Positions 1 through 8,461 of a stretch of DNA of 64,000 nucleotides are shown in pieces; within the stretch, counting starts at the first letter, position 1, and each line of letters begins with the position of its first letter. The stretch is from NCBI GenBank assembly GCA_963700045.1, contig CAVOWK010000015.1:62001-126000 (forward strand), given 5' to 3'. The notes under the pieces were generated by a model that did not search any database, had not been told where the DNA came from, and saw only the letters and a program-made list of their open reading frames with translations. The translations under genes were made by a program, and so were the position numbers. The DNA comes from RPQJ01 sp963700045 (lineage in GTDB: Bacteria > Pseudomonadota > Gammaproteobacteria > Steroidobacterales > Steroidobacteraceae).

Positions 1-1
1 C

Positions 2-1693
2 GTCGACAGCCAGTCGCTGGCCCGCATCGAGGCCGTGCGCGGCCCGATGTCTGCGCTGTACGGCAGCGACGCGATGGGCGGCGTCCTGCAGATGCTGACG
101 TGGGAGCCTCGCTTCGAAGGCAGCGAGTGGCAGAGCCGCGGGCTGCTGCGATCGATGTACGGCAGCGCCGACGACTCGACGCTGTCCCGGGTCGAGGGCG
201 CCCTGGGCCGCGAGCGACTGGTCGTGAGTGGCGGTGCGACCTACCAGGACGTGAACGAGCGCCGCGTCGGTGGCGGCGAGGAGTTGCCTTACACGCAATT
301 CACCGCACGAGCGGCCGACGCCAGAGTCCGCGCGATGGTCACGGCGGGCAACGAACTCACCCTGTCGCTGCAGTACTCCGAGCAGCCGCGGACCCCCCGT
401 TATGATGAACTCACGCCGGGTTATGGCCAGGCCCAGCCGAATTCCGCAGTGTACTGGTTCGAGCCGCAACGCCGTGATTTTGCGCAGCTGCGCTGGCGCG
501 CAAGCGACCCGACCAGCGCCTGGGACAGTGCCGAGGCACAGGTCGGCCAGCAGGTGATCGAGGACGGCCGCCGCAATCGTGACTCTGGTTCCAACAACGA
601 GGACCGCGAAAGCAACGTGGATACGAGCCGCGGGCTGGCGTTCCAGGCCAGCAAGGCCGTCGGCGCCAGCCATCACTTGACTTACGGCTTCGATCACTAC
701 GAAGACGAAGTCGAATCGTCACGCACCCGCACCGACATCGTGACGGGCACGACCAGCGTTCGTGCGCCACGCTTTCCCGATGGATCCACGATGTCCCAGG
801 CCGGTGCCTTCGTCGCCGACGATTGGTCCGTGGGCGAGCGGCTCGACGTGCTGGGCGGCGTGCGCTGGAGCAGGAGCCGCACACGCCTGCCTGCAAGCGG
901 TGAGTTCGCTGCCACGACCGTCGAGGACGACGGGTTCACGGGCAACCTGGGCGTCGCCTGCACGTTGACGGAGAGCGTCCGGCTCGTCGCCAACCTGGGA
1001 CAGGGCTTCCGCGCGCCGAACGTGTTCGACCTCGGCACCTACGGCGACCGCCCGGGCAATCGCTTCAACGTCCCGAATCCGGACCTGGCGCCGGAACAGG
1101 TGACGACGCTCGACGCCGGCTGGAAAGTGCTGAACGACCGGCTCGATGGTGAACTGATCGGTTACTACTCGCGCTACCGCGACAAGATCACGAGCGTGCT
1201 GACCGGCGAGGTGACGGACTCGGGGCGCCTGGTCGTGCAGAGCCGGAACGCAGCGCGCCTGGTGCTCTACGGCGCGGAGTTTTCCCTGCGGCACTGGCTC
1301 TCGGATTCAGTCGAGTGGCGCACGCAGCTCACGTGGACCCACGGCGAGGAGACGCTGGCGGGCGACAGCTATCCAGCCGACCGGATTCCGCCGCTCAATG
1401 GCAGCGCAGGAATCACGTGGCGACCCGCAACGCGCTGGACGCTGGATGGCTGGCTGAACTTCGCCGACCAGCAGGACCGGTATAGCCCGCGCGACGAGGT
1501 TGACCCGCGGATCCGGCCGGACAGCACCCCGGGCTGGGCGACACTGAACGTCCGCGCAGCCTGGGAGGCCAGCGAGCACGTGTACACGTCGCTGCAGTAC
1601 GGCAACATCGGCGATCACCGCTATCGTGAATTCGGCTCGGGCCTGGACGCGGCGGGACGCGGCATCGTCCTGACGCTCGAACTGCGGCTGTAG
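2..1693 (+). CDS. TonB-dependent outer-membrane receptor, 3' part
   Basis: Outer-membrane beta-barrel receptor for energised uptake of a scarce ligand (siderophore, cobalamin or similar). The gene enters from the left edge already in frame. The first visible residues include the end of the plug domain, with the signature IEAVRGPMSALYGSDAMGG, which places the edge about 100-150 residues into a typical receptor. The rest is repeated amphipathic barrel strands, a late YGAEFSLRH segment and a TLELRL terminus. Cobalamin/colicin-I-type receptors (BtuB, CirA) share this plug motif, but the substrate cannot be read from the sequence. It ends one base before the convergent sulfotransferase gene. Signal peptide and TonB box lie outside the window. 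Confidence 0.93.
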   Translation, partial: VDSQSLARIEAVRGPMSALYGSDAMGGVLQMLTWEPRFEGSEWQSRGLLRSMYGSADDSTLSRVEGALGRERLVVSGGATYQDVNERRVGGGEELPYTQFTARAADARVRAMVTAGNELTLSLQYSEQPRTPRYDELTPGYGQAQPNSAVYWFEPQRRDFAQLRWRASDPTSAWDSAEAQVGQQVIEDGRRNRDSGSNNEDRESNVDTSRGLAFQASKAVGASHHLTYGFDHYEDEVESSRTRTDIVTGTTSVRAPRFPDGSTMSQAGAFVADDWSVGERLDVLGGVRWSRSRTRLPASGEFAATTVEDDGFTGNLGVACTLTESVRLVANLGQGFRAPNVFDLGTYGDRPGNRFNVPNPDLAPEQVTTLDAGWKVLNDRLDGELIGYYSRYRDKITSVLTGEVTDSGRLVVQSRNAARLVLYGAEFSLRHWLSDSVEWRTQLTWTHGEETLAGDSYPADRIPPLNGSAGITWRPATRWTLDGWLNFADQQDRYSPRDEVDPRIRPDSTPGWATLNVRAAWEASEHVYTSLQYGNIGDHRYREFGSGLDAAGRGIVLTLELRL

Positions 1694-1694
1694 T

Positions 1695-3197
1695 TCAGTC
1701 CGTCAGCGGCACGCCGGCCGCCAGCAACTCGTCGATCAGCGGCTGCAGGTGTCGCTCGAACCGACGCCAGCGGCCAACGCTGCTGGCATAGAGCGGCTGC
1801 CTGACCTGCACCGCGCTCGCCGTGGCCACTGCGTGCTCATTGCGTTCGAAATGGAGGCACGCCTCCTCCCAGGGCAGGCGGCAATGCGCTAGCAGCCGCC
1901 CGGTCTCGGCACGCTGATCGGCGACGAGCGCCTCGTACGGGACTTCGTGCACCCGCCCCGGCAGCGTGGTCCGCCAATGCGCGATGAGCCGGTCGAACTG
2001 CACGTAGTAGCGGCCGATATCGCGCAGGTCGCACGCGTATTGGTAGTACGAAAATCCAGTGGCGAACAACTGGCGGAAATTGCTGAGCCCGGTATCGAGT
2101 GGATGACGGCGCAGGACGACGAAGCTCGCGGCCGGCAGCGCACGCGCGATGTGCCCCAGGTAGAAGAAATTGAGCGGCATCTTGTCGACGAAGCGCGGTT
2201 GCGCCCGGCCCGCGGGTCGCGTGCGATCGACGTAGTCGCGACCGAGTGCCTGCAGGTCGATGCGCAGCGATTGCGCCAGCGTGGCTTCGTCGAGCACCTG
2301 TGGCGACGGCGTCCGGCAGGCTCGCTTGAGCAACACGCCGAAATTCTGCGACTCCCCCGCGGAGACTACCTGCGAGTGGCTCGAGAGAATCCGCTCGACG
2401 AGCGTCGTGCCGCTGCGCGGCATACCCACCACGAAGATCGGCGCACGGTCGACCTGGTCGCCCGTCAGGTCCGCATGGGCAGGTGCCGGCAGGACCTCAG
2501 GGAAGAGACGCGCGACGGCGTCAAACAGGCCCTGGTCCCGCTCGAATCGATACCCCGTGGCCGCATGCTTGCGAGCATTGCCTGCGAGCAGGTGCGCGAA
2601 CGCCTCGTCGTCCCGCCCCAGGTCTTCGAGCTCCTTGGCGAGCGCGTGACGCAGGTGCAATTCGGCGTCGGGTTCGAGCGGATCGGTCGTGAGCAGCCGC
2701 TCGAGCCGAGCGAGGTGGTTACGCTCTGGCGTCTGCCGTCGAGTCGCCGCGAGCGCCGAGTGTGCACGCCAGAAGTGGGGATCGCAGCGCACGCACGCCT
2801 CGTACGCCGCCTCGGCCTCGGCGAAGCGCCCCAGGAACTTGAGTGAAGCGGCATGATTGAAATGCATGCCGGCACGCGCCGGGTCCAACTCGACCGCACG
2901 CCCGAAGCACGCAACAGCCTGCTCATGGCGACCAGCACGGCTCAGCACGACGCCGACGGTGTCCCAGCACGGCGCCGATTGCGGCACGAGCGCGAGTGCT
3001 CGCGCGACAGACGCCAGCGCCTCGTCGTTGCGGTTGAGCCTGGAGAGCCAACGTGCCAGTTGCGCCTGCGGCTCGGGATTGTCCGGATCGACTGCGCAGG
3101 CCTCACGAATCTGCGCGAGCCCCTCGGCGATGCGGCCACGCTCGGCCGCGAGGACACCGCGCTCGAGAATCGACGACGCCGTTCGCCCGGCCGCCAA
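1695..3197 (-). CDS. TPR-repeat sulfotransferase
   Basis: About 500 residues: tetratricopeptide repeats in the first half (for example AQIREACAVDPDNPEPQAQL), then a sulfotransferase domain with the PAPS 5'-phosphosulfate loop GMPRSGTTL near residues 258-266 and a 3'-phosphate-binding-type segment VLRRHPLDTGLSNF. It should transfer sulfate from PAPS to an unknown acceptor. The frame is open further upstream, but that part overlaps the receptor gene. I choose TTG at 3197 because GAGG lies seven bases before it and overlaps the receptor's TGA stop, implying translational coupling. TonB receptor plus TPR-sulfotransferase is a recurrent pairing in gammaproteobacteria (known context). Start choice is moderately sure; family is sure. 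Confidence 0.88.
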   Translation of the reverse strand: MAAGRTASSILERGVLAAERGRIAEGLAQIREACAVDPDNPEPQAQLARWLSRLNRNDEALASVARALALVPQSAPCWDTVGVVLSRAGRHEQAVACFGRAVELDPARAGMHFNHAASLKFLGRFAEAEAAYEACVRCDPHFWRAHSALAATRRQTPERNHLARLERLLTTDPLEPDAELHLRHALAKELEDLGRDDEAFAHLLAGNARKHAATGYRFERDQGLFDAVARLFPEVLPAPAHADLTGDQVDRAPIFVVGMPRSGTTLVERILSSHSQVVSAGESQNFGVLLKRACRTPSPQVLDEATLAQSLRIDLQALGRDYVDRTRPAGRAQPRFVDKMPLNFFYLGHIARALPAASFVVLRRHPLDTGLSNFRQLFATGFSYYQYACDLRDIGRYYVQFDRLIAHWRTTLPGRVHEVPYEALVADQRAETGRLLAHCRLPWEEACLHFERNEHAVATASAVQVRQPLYASSVGRWRRFERHLQPLIDELLAAGVPLTD

Positions 3198-3204
3198 GCC
3201 TGCC

Positions 3205-5568
3205 TCAGAGATCGAAGCGGTAGGTGACTTCCAGGCCCACGGTGCGCGGCCGCAGCATGCTCTGGAAATACGTGCGTGAATCGATCGGCGCCAGGCCGTC
3301 GCGCTCGATCTGCCGGATGTAGCTGGGATCGCGGCGCACCGACGTGATCGCATACTTGTCGAACAGATTGTCGACATACAAGCTCGCCACCCACGGGCCC
3401 ACGCCCATCCCGATCGAGGCTCCGTGGATCGCATACCCGGGCAAGGCTTCGCCGTTGTTGCGCAACCCCACCTTCGTATACACGTCGCTGACCGCGGTCA
3501 ACGAGTAGTTCGCGTTCAGGGTCCAGCCGTTGTCGAGCGGTCGCGTGTAGTCGAGCAGCAGCGTGCCCTGCTGTTCCGGCGAACCCGAGAGGCGGTCCCC
3601 GTCGAACGCGTCCTCGCCGTCGACGAGTCCCGGAGCGTCGCTGGTGAGCTGGGCGTCGTTGAAAGCGATGCTCGCCATGAGCTGCAGGGAGTCCGTGATG
3701 GCCCATCGCGTCGACAACTCGATGCCACGGGTCTCGGCAGTGCCGCCATTGACGGTGATCGGAACCTCGCCAACGTCGCTGGTTCCCGCCACCTGGATGT
3801 CGTTCCAGTCGATCTGATACACGGCGGCATTCACGATCAGCCGGCCGTCGAGCAAGAGGCTGCGCAGTCCGACCTCGTAGTTGGTCGTCGTGTCCGGCTT
3901 GATCAGGACTTCGTCCTCCTTGAGGCAGAACGACTGCTCGTCGGGGATGGGGTCCTGGCACGGCGGGCCCGAGTTGATGCCGCCCTGGCGGTAGCCCTCG
4001 CTGATCGTCAGGTAACCCATCACGTCCGGCGTGAACTTGAACGACGTGTTGAACTTGAAAATGGTGTCGTTGTCGCCGGTCTGGTTGCTGTCGTTCAGCA
4101 CGGTATCGAAGAACGGGAACGAGGTTTCGAGCGCGAACTCGTCGTCGTAATCGAACCAGCGCGCGCCCACCGTCACCTGCCAGCGCTCGGTCAACTGGTA
4201 TCCCAGCTCGCCGAACAGCGCCATTTCTTCGAACGTGCGCGCGGAGACGGCGAGGTATTCCAGGTCGGGGAATCCATCAGGCAGTCCGTACCATTCCGGA
4301 ATACCAGGCGTGTACTCCGCGGCGACTCCGTCGCCCTCGTAACGGTTGTAAAAGGCGCCCACGATCCAGTTCCACTTCCCCGTGCCCTGGGAGACCAGGC
4401 GCAGTTCCTGGTTGAACGTCTCTTCTTCGAGATCGTCGGTCGCGTAGGCCGCGAATTGCGGGAAGTCCTCGTAGCCGTAATCGAGGTCCATCAGGAAGTC
4501 GGTCTGATCGCGTTGGCCGAACGACTCGAACTTCGATGCTCCCGTGGCCGACGTCAGTTCGGCGAAGCCGAGATCCCATGTCAGCTCGAGCGCCAGCAGG
4601 TGATTGGTCTTGTCGTTTGGCTCGAGGAAACGGCTCGCCGCCACATAGCGCCCGGTACCGAACGCCTGGTCGTGGTTGACGGTGCGCCCGCCGACCTGCT
4701 GGTCCTGGTAGTAGTAGCTCAGGTTGGCGTCGATGGCATCGGTCACCTGCCAGAACAGGCCGAGCCTGCCGGTGAATGTCTCCTCGGTATCGACGTCCTC
4801 CTGCCGGCGCAGGTTGGCCGCGACATCCCCGGCGTCGTCAAAGTCGGGATCCGGATTGGAGACGCCCGGCTCGCGCACGATGTAGTTGTAATCGATGAAA
4901 CCTGGATCGTTGACGTAGCCGGCGGCGACGCGCAGGGCCAGGCGATCTTCGACGAGTGGCACGTTCACGGCACCCCAGACGTCCGTGCCCATGCCGTCGC
5001 TCTCGTTGATCGAGTAAAGACGGCCGCCCGCCGATGCTTCGAAACCCGCCGGATCCGGCCGATTCGGCAGGTAACGAATGGCGCCTGCGAGAGTGCCGGT
5101 GCCATACAGAGTGCCTTGCGGGCCGAGCAGCGCCTCGACCCGCTCGATGTCGATCATCTGCAGGTCCAGGAACAACGGTATGTCGCCCAGGTAGGTAGCG
5201 ACCGTGCCTCCCGTGCCATTACCCAGAGCGATGGTGTCGGTCAGCGAACTCACGTTCAGGCCGCGGACGGTGAGCAGGTTGCTGGAGCGCGGTCCCTGGT
5301 TCGGCACGTACAGCCCTGGTACAGCCCGCGTGAACTCGGCCAGGTTCGTGATGCGCAAAGCCTCGAGCGACTCGGGCCCGAGCGCGACCATGTTGAAGGG
5401 AACGTCCTGGACATTCGCTTCGCGACGGGTCGCCGTCACGATGATTTCCTCGAGCACCTCGCCGTCTGCGGCCACCGGCTGGGCGAACGCGACCCCCACA
5501 GGCGCCGCAAGGCCAAGCGCGGCCGCCACTGCCGCTGCGATCCGCGGCGAATACCGATTGCCAGCCAT
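3205..5568 (-). CDS. TonB-dependent outer-membrane receptor
   Basis: A complete receptor of 787 residues. A signal peptide (residues 1-29, ending GVAFA) is followed by a TonB-box-like EEIIVTATRR at 40-49, a plug domain containing IERVEALLGPQGTLYG, and a long barrel with many aromatic, acidic loops. The ATG at 5568 has a strong GGGAGGGAG ribosome-binding site. It belongs to the large TonB-receptor group with the VTATRR box typical of gammaproteobacterial and sphingomonad oligomer/xenobiotic-type receptors; the ligand is unknown. It is the first gene of a two-gene unit with the TPR-sulfotransferase downstream. The roughly 240-base divergent gap to the next gene should hold its promoter. Confidence 0.95.
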   Translation of the reverse strand: MAGNRYSPRIAAAVAAALGLAAPVGVAFAQPVAADGEVLEEIIVTATRREANVQDVPFNMVALGPESLEALRITNLAEFTRAVPGLYVPNQGPRSSNLLTVRGLNVSSLTDTIALGNGTGGTVATYLGDIPLFLDLQMIDIERVEALLGPQGTLYGTGTLAGAIRYLPNRPDPAGFEASAGGRLYSINESDGMGTDVWGAVNVPLVEDRLALRVAAGYVNDPGFIDYNYIVREPGVSNPDPDFDDAGDVAANLRRQEDVDTEETFTGRLGLFWQVTDAIDANLSYYYQDQQVGGRTVNHDQAFGTGRYVAASRFLEPNDKTNHLLALELTWDLGFAELTSATGASKFESFGQRDQTDFLMDLDYGYEDFPQFAAYATDDLEEETFNQELRLVSQGTGKWNWIVGAFYNRYEGDGVAAEYTPGIPEWYGLPDGFPDLEYLAVSARTFEEMALFGELGYQLTERWQVTVGARWFDYDDEFALETSFPFFDTVLNDSNQTGDNDTIFKFNTSFKFTPDVMGYLTISEGYRQGGINSGPPCQDPIPDEQSFCLKEDEVLIKPDTTTNYEVGLRSLLLDGRLIVNAAVYQIDWNDIQVAGTSDVGEVPITVNGGTAETRGIELSTRWAITDSLQLMASIAFNDAQLTSDAPGLVDGEDAFDGDRLSGSPEQQGTLLLDYTRPLDNGWTLNANYSLTAVSDVYTKVGLRNNGEALPGYAIHGASIGMGVGPWVASLYVDNLFDKYAITSVRRDPSYIRQIERDGLAPIDSRTYFQSMLRPRTVGLEVTYRFDL

Positions 5569-5810
5569 GCGAACTCCCTCCCCAACGACCCGACCGGCCA
5601 AGATAGGCCAATCCCCAGGCCAGTCACGCAAAGCGAGCCGAGTCTATAGCGGAACGGGGCAGCACTTTCAAATTGCAGGAGATTGCGCGCCGGACGCGAA
5701 CCACGCGTTCCTGCGGCAGCGGCATCGCGCCGATCACCTGCGCCGGGCTTGGCAGGAAGGTCGTCGCCCCCTACTCTTGCGGGCCTTGCCGCCACCGCGT
5801 CACGACGTCC

Positions 5811-6440
5811 ATGAGCACCATCGACCGCAAGCCACTGGGCCCGTTGCCGGCCCTGATCTTCAGTTCGCGCTGGCTGCAGCTGCCGCTCTATCTCGGCCTC
5901 ATCGTCGCGCAGGGCGTCTATGTCTTCCTGTTCCTCAAGGAACTGTGGCACCTGATCCACTCGGCGCCGACGCTGACCGAGCAGTCGATCATGCTGATGG
6001 TGCTGGGCCTGATCGACGTGGTGATGATCTCCAACCTGCTGGTGATGGTGATCGTCGGTGGTTACGAGACCTTCGTCTCACGCCTGGACCTGGAAGGGCA
6101 TCCCGACCAGCCCGAGTGGCTCAGCCACGTCAACGCCAGCGTGCTGAAGGTGAAGCTCGCGATGGCGATCATCGGCATCAGCTCGATCCACCTGCTCAAG
6201 ACGTTCATCGAAGTCGGTGCACTCGGCGGCATGCCGCTGTGCGGAACGGACGCTTCCGTCGCGGCTGCGCAGGCATTGAGCGCGGCCGGTTCCTACGGCA
6301 GGGGCTGCACGCAGGTCACGTCCGAAGGCGTCTTGTGGCAGACCATCATCCACTCCGTTTTCATTCTTTCCGCGCTCGGCATCGCCTGGACGGATCGCAT
6401 CATGTCGCTCGGTGTCAACGCGTCACGCAAGGGACATTGA
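5811..6440 (+). CDS. yqhA: UPF0114 (YqhA) family membrane protein
   Basis: Inner-membrane protein of 209 residues with three to four hydrophobic segments. Family hallmarks are SRWLQLPLYLGL near the N terminus, the LIDVVMISNLLVMVIVGGYE segment and AISSIHLL-type GISSIHLLKTF. Function is not established for the family. The ATG at 5811 matches the usual family start; open frame upstream of it (from 5673) has no family resemblance and is left out. There is a cysteine-containing insertion between the last two membrane segments (near GMPLCGTD and GRGCTQ) that is longer than in the E. coli protein. Confidence 0.85.
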   Translation: MSTIDRKPLGPLPALIFSSRWLQLPLYLGLIVAQGVYVFLFLKELWHLIHSAPTLTEQSIMLMVLGLIDVVMISNLLVMVIVGGYETFVSRLDLEGHPDQPEWLSHVNASVLKVKLAMAIIGISSIHLLKTFIEVGALGGMPLCGTDASVAAAQALSAAGSYGRGCTQVTSEGVLWQTIIHSVFILSALGIAWTDRIMSLGVNASRKGH

Positions 6441-6449
6441 CCCGCACGC

Positions 6450-6722
6450 ATGACTGACCCGGTCGCCTACCTGGTTGCCCTTGCCGTCACGTTCGTCATC
6501 AACGTGCCGTTCGGTTACTGGCGGGCAGGTGCGCGCAAGTTCTCGCCGCAATGGTTCGTGACGGTGCATGCGGCCGTGCCGATGGTGATTGCGCTGCGGT
6601 TCGCGCTCGGACTGCCGTTCCGCTGGAAGATGTTGCCGTTCTTCGTCGCCGCCTACTTCGGCGGCCAGTTCGCTGGCAGCCGGCTGCGCCGGCGGCGCGC
6701 GGCTCAGCCCAATCGGCCGTAG
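6450..6722 (+). CDS. small integral membrane protein, unknown function
   Basis: Ninety residues with three predicted membrane stretches (about residues 5-22, 38-55 and 60-76) and a basic C-terminal tail rich in arginine. The FGYWRAGARKFSPQW segment between the first two helices looks like a conserved motif of a small uncharacterised family, but I cannot name it. It starts nine bases after the UPF0114 gene, so the two are probably co-transcribed. Its last 19 bases overlap the 3' end of the convergent aldolase gene. Confidence 0.72.
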   Translation: MTDPVAYLVALAVTFVINVPFGYWRAGARKFSPQWFVTVHAAVPMVIALRFALGLPFRWKMLPFFVAAYFGGQFAGSRLRRRRAAQPNRP

Positions 6723-7339
6723 TCGGTGAACAAGGCGACTACCTTCTGGATTTCTGCGTCGTCGAGCAACTGCGGCACCAGCCCCGCGGACAGCATCGAG
6801 AGGTATTCGCCCGCGAGATTCTCGACCTCGACGGCCACCGCATGGGCGCGGGCCAGCGTGCTGCCGGTCGCCATGACCCCGTGATTGCCGAGCAGGCACG
6901 CGCGCCGGTCCTGCAGGCCACGCACTGCCGACGCGGCCAGTTCGACCGTGCCGAAAGTGGCATACGGCATGCAGCGCACGTCGCCACCAACCAGCGCGAT
7001 CATGTAATGGAATGGAGGGATGCCCCGGCCGGCGGCTGCGAGCGCCGTCGCGCGTGGGCTGTGCGTGTGGACGATCGCAAAGACGTCCGGTCGCGCGCGA
7101 TAGATGGCGGCGTGCATGCGCCATTCGGACGAAGGCCGTGGCTCCATGGCAACCACCGGCGCATCAAGCGGCAACGTGACGATGTGCGAAGGCACCAGCT
7201 CACGGTATGGAATGCCGGCGGGCGTGATTGCGAAACCGCCGGCCACCCGGCAGGACACGTTGCCCGACTTGTTCGGCACCATGCCGGCGTCGTCGAGCGC
7301 GTGCGTTACGGCAATGATCTCTTCGCGATGGTCACGCAT
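6704..7339 (-). CDS. class II aldolase, FucA-like (probable 5-methylthioribulose-1-phosphate aldolase)
   Basis: A zinc-dependent class II aldolase of 211 residues. Metal and catalytic residues line up with L-fuculose-1-phosphate aldolase: E72 (SSEWRMH), H91 and H93 (HTHS) and H153 (GNHGV); SGNVSCR and YATFGT are also family signatures. The gene follows mtnP and mtnA at an 11-base spacing with a GGAG site, so the substrate is most likely 5-methylthioribulose-1-phosphate, cleaved to DHAP and a methylthio-aldehyde (DHAP shunt, as in Rhodospirillum rubrum). The alternative is the dehydratase MtnB of the classical methionine salvage pathway; the close FucA resemblance and absence here of mtnC/mtnD/mtnE argue against it. 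Confidence 0.85.
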   Translation of the reverse strand: MRDHREEIIAVTHALDDAGMVPNKSGNVSCRVAGGFAITPAGIPYRELVPSHIVTLPLDAPVVAMEPRPSSEWRMHAAIYRARPDVFAIVHTHSPRATALAAAGRGIPPFHYMIALVGGDVRCMPYATFGTVELAASAVRGLQDRRACLLGNHGVMATGSTLARAHAVAVEVENLAGEYLSMLSAGLVPQLLDDAEIQKVVALFTDYGRLG

Positions 7340-7350
7340 GCGCTCCGCCC

Positions 7351-8448
7351 TCAGTGCCTTTCGTGCTCGGGATACAGTGCAGCCAGACCCGCCCTGCTCG
7401 CAGTCGTCACGCCGCGCTCGGTGATGATCCCTGTGACCAGCCGCGCGGGCGTGACGTCGAACCCCGGATTGCGCACGTGACTGCCGGGCGCGACGACTTC
7501 CACTTCCTCGAGGTTGCCGTCGGGCGCGCGTCCACGCACGTGGGTGACTTCGCGCGCGCATCGTTCCTCGATCGGCACCTGGCGCGCGCCGTCGTCGAGC
7601 GTCCAGTCGATCGTCGAGAACGGCAGCGCCGCATAGAACGGCACGCCGTTGTCGCGCGCAGCGAGCGCCTTGAGGTACGTGCCGATCTTGTTGGCGACGT
7701 CGCCCGTCGCCGTCGTCCGGTCGCTGCCGACGATGCAGACGTCGATCTCGCCCTGCTGCAGCAGGTGACCGCCGGCATTGTCGGCAATCACCGTGTACGG
7801 CACGCCATGCGCGCCGAGCTCGAACGCCGTGAGGAAGGCACCCTGGCTGCGCGGCCGCGTCTCGTCGACGTATACGTGCACGGGTAGACCGGCCTCGTGC
7901 GCCGCGTACACCGGCGCGAGCGCGGTGCCCCAGTCGACGCAGGCGAGCCAGCCGGCGTTGCAATGCGTGAGGACGTTGATGCGCTCGCCGCTCTTGCCGT
8001 GCGCCAGTTCACTCAAAAGGCTGAGCCCGTGACGTCCGATCGCTGCACACGACGCGACGTCTTCCTCGGCGATCGCTGCGGCCTCGGCGTACGCGCGCGC
8101 AGCCCGTTCGGCGGGCGGCAACTCGGCCACCGTGCGCCGCATGCGCTCCGCCGCCCAACGCAGGTTGACTGCGGTCGGTCGCGTCGCCACCAGCATCTCG
8201 ATGGCGGCGGCGAGCCTGTCGTCGCCAGGATCTTCGCGCAGCGCCAGCGCCACGGCGTAAGCCGTGGTCACGCCGATCAACGGGGCGCCACGCACCACCA
8301 TGTCGCGGATGGCGGCTGCCGCATCCTCGACGTGGCGCAGCGTCCGCACTTCGAACGCGAATGGCAACAGCGTCTGGTCGATGACCGCCACGTCACCGCC
8401 GGCATCGGCCTGCCAGATCGTGCGGAACTCCTTGCCGTTGACCCGCAT
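7351..8448 (-). CDS. mtnA: S-methyl-5-thioribose-1-phosphate isomerase
   Basis: An aldose-ketose isomerase of 365 residues, homologous to eIF2B subunits, converting 5-methylthioribose-1-phosphate to 5-methylthioribulose-1-phosphate. Active-site Cys163 (THCNAG) and Asp243 (GSDRTTATGD) are present, as are the RGAPLIGVTTAY and NVLTHCNAGWLA signatures. ATG at 8448 gives the expected family length and lies 13 bases after the mtnP stop, so the three genes form one operon. It can also act on 5-deoxyribose-1-phosphate in organisms that use the shunt for 5'-deoxyadenosine disposal. Confidence 0.95.
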   Translation of the reverse strand: MRVNGKEFRTIWQADAGGDVAVIDQTLLPFAFEVRTLRHVEDAAAAIRDMVVRGAPLIGVTTAYAVALALREDPGDDRLAAAIEMLVATRPTAVNLRWAAERMRRTVAELPPAERAARAYAEAAAIAEEDVASCAAIGRHGLSLLSELAHGKSGERINVLTHCNAGWLACVDWGTALAPVYAAHEAGLPVHVYVDETRPRSQGAFLTAFELGAHGVPYTVIADNAGGHLLQQGEIDVCIVGSDRTTATGDVANKIGTYLKALAARDNGVPFYAALPFSTIDWTLDDGARQVPIEERCAREVTHVRGRAPDGNLEEVEVVAPGSHVRNPGFDVTPARLVTGIITERGVTTASRAGLAALYPEHERH

Positions 8449-8461
8449 GCAACGGTTCCGT

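Noticed and set aside
3424..5649. 741-residue open frame on plus, antisense to a TonB receptor
   Set aside because: The minus strand encodes a complete receptor with signal peptide, plug and barrel. The plus-strand translation has no domain signal; long antisense frames are expected at this GC content.
6704..7339. Assignment of the aldolase as MtnB dehydratase
   Set aside because: Length, metal residues and the SEWRMH/YATFGT pattern fit FucA-type aldolases better; kept only as an alternative.
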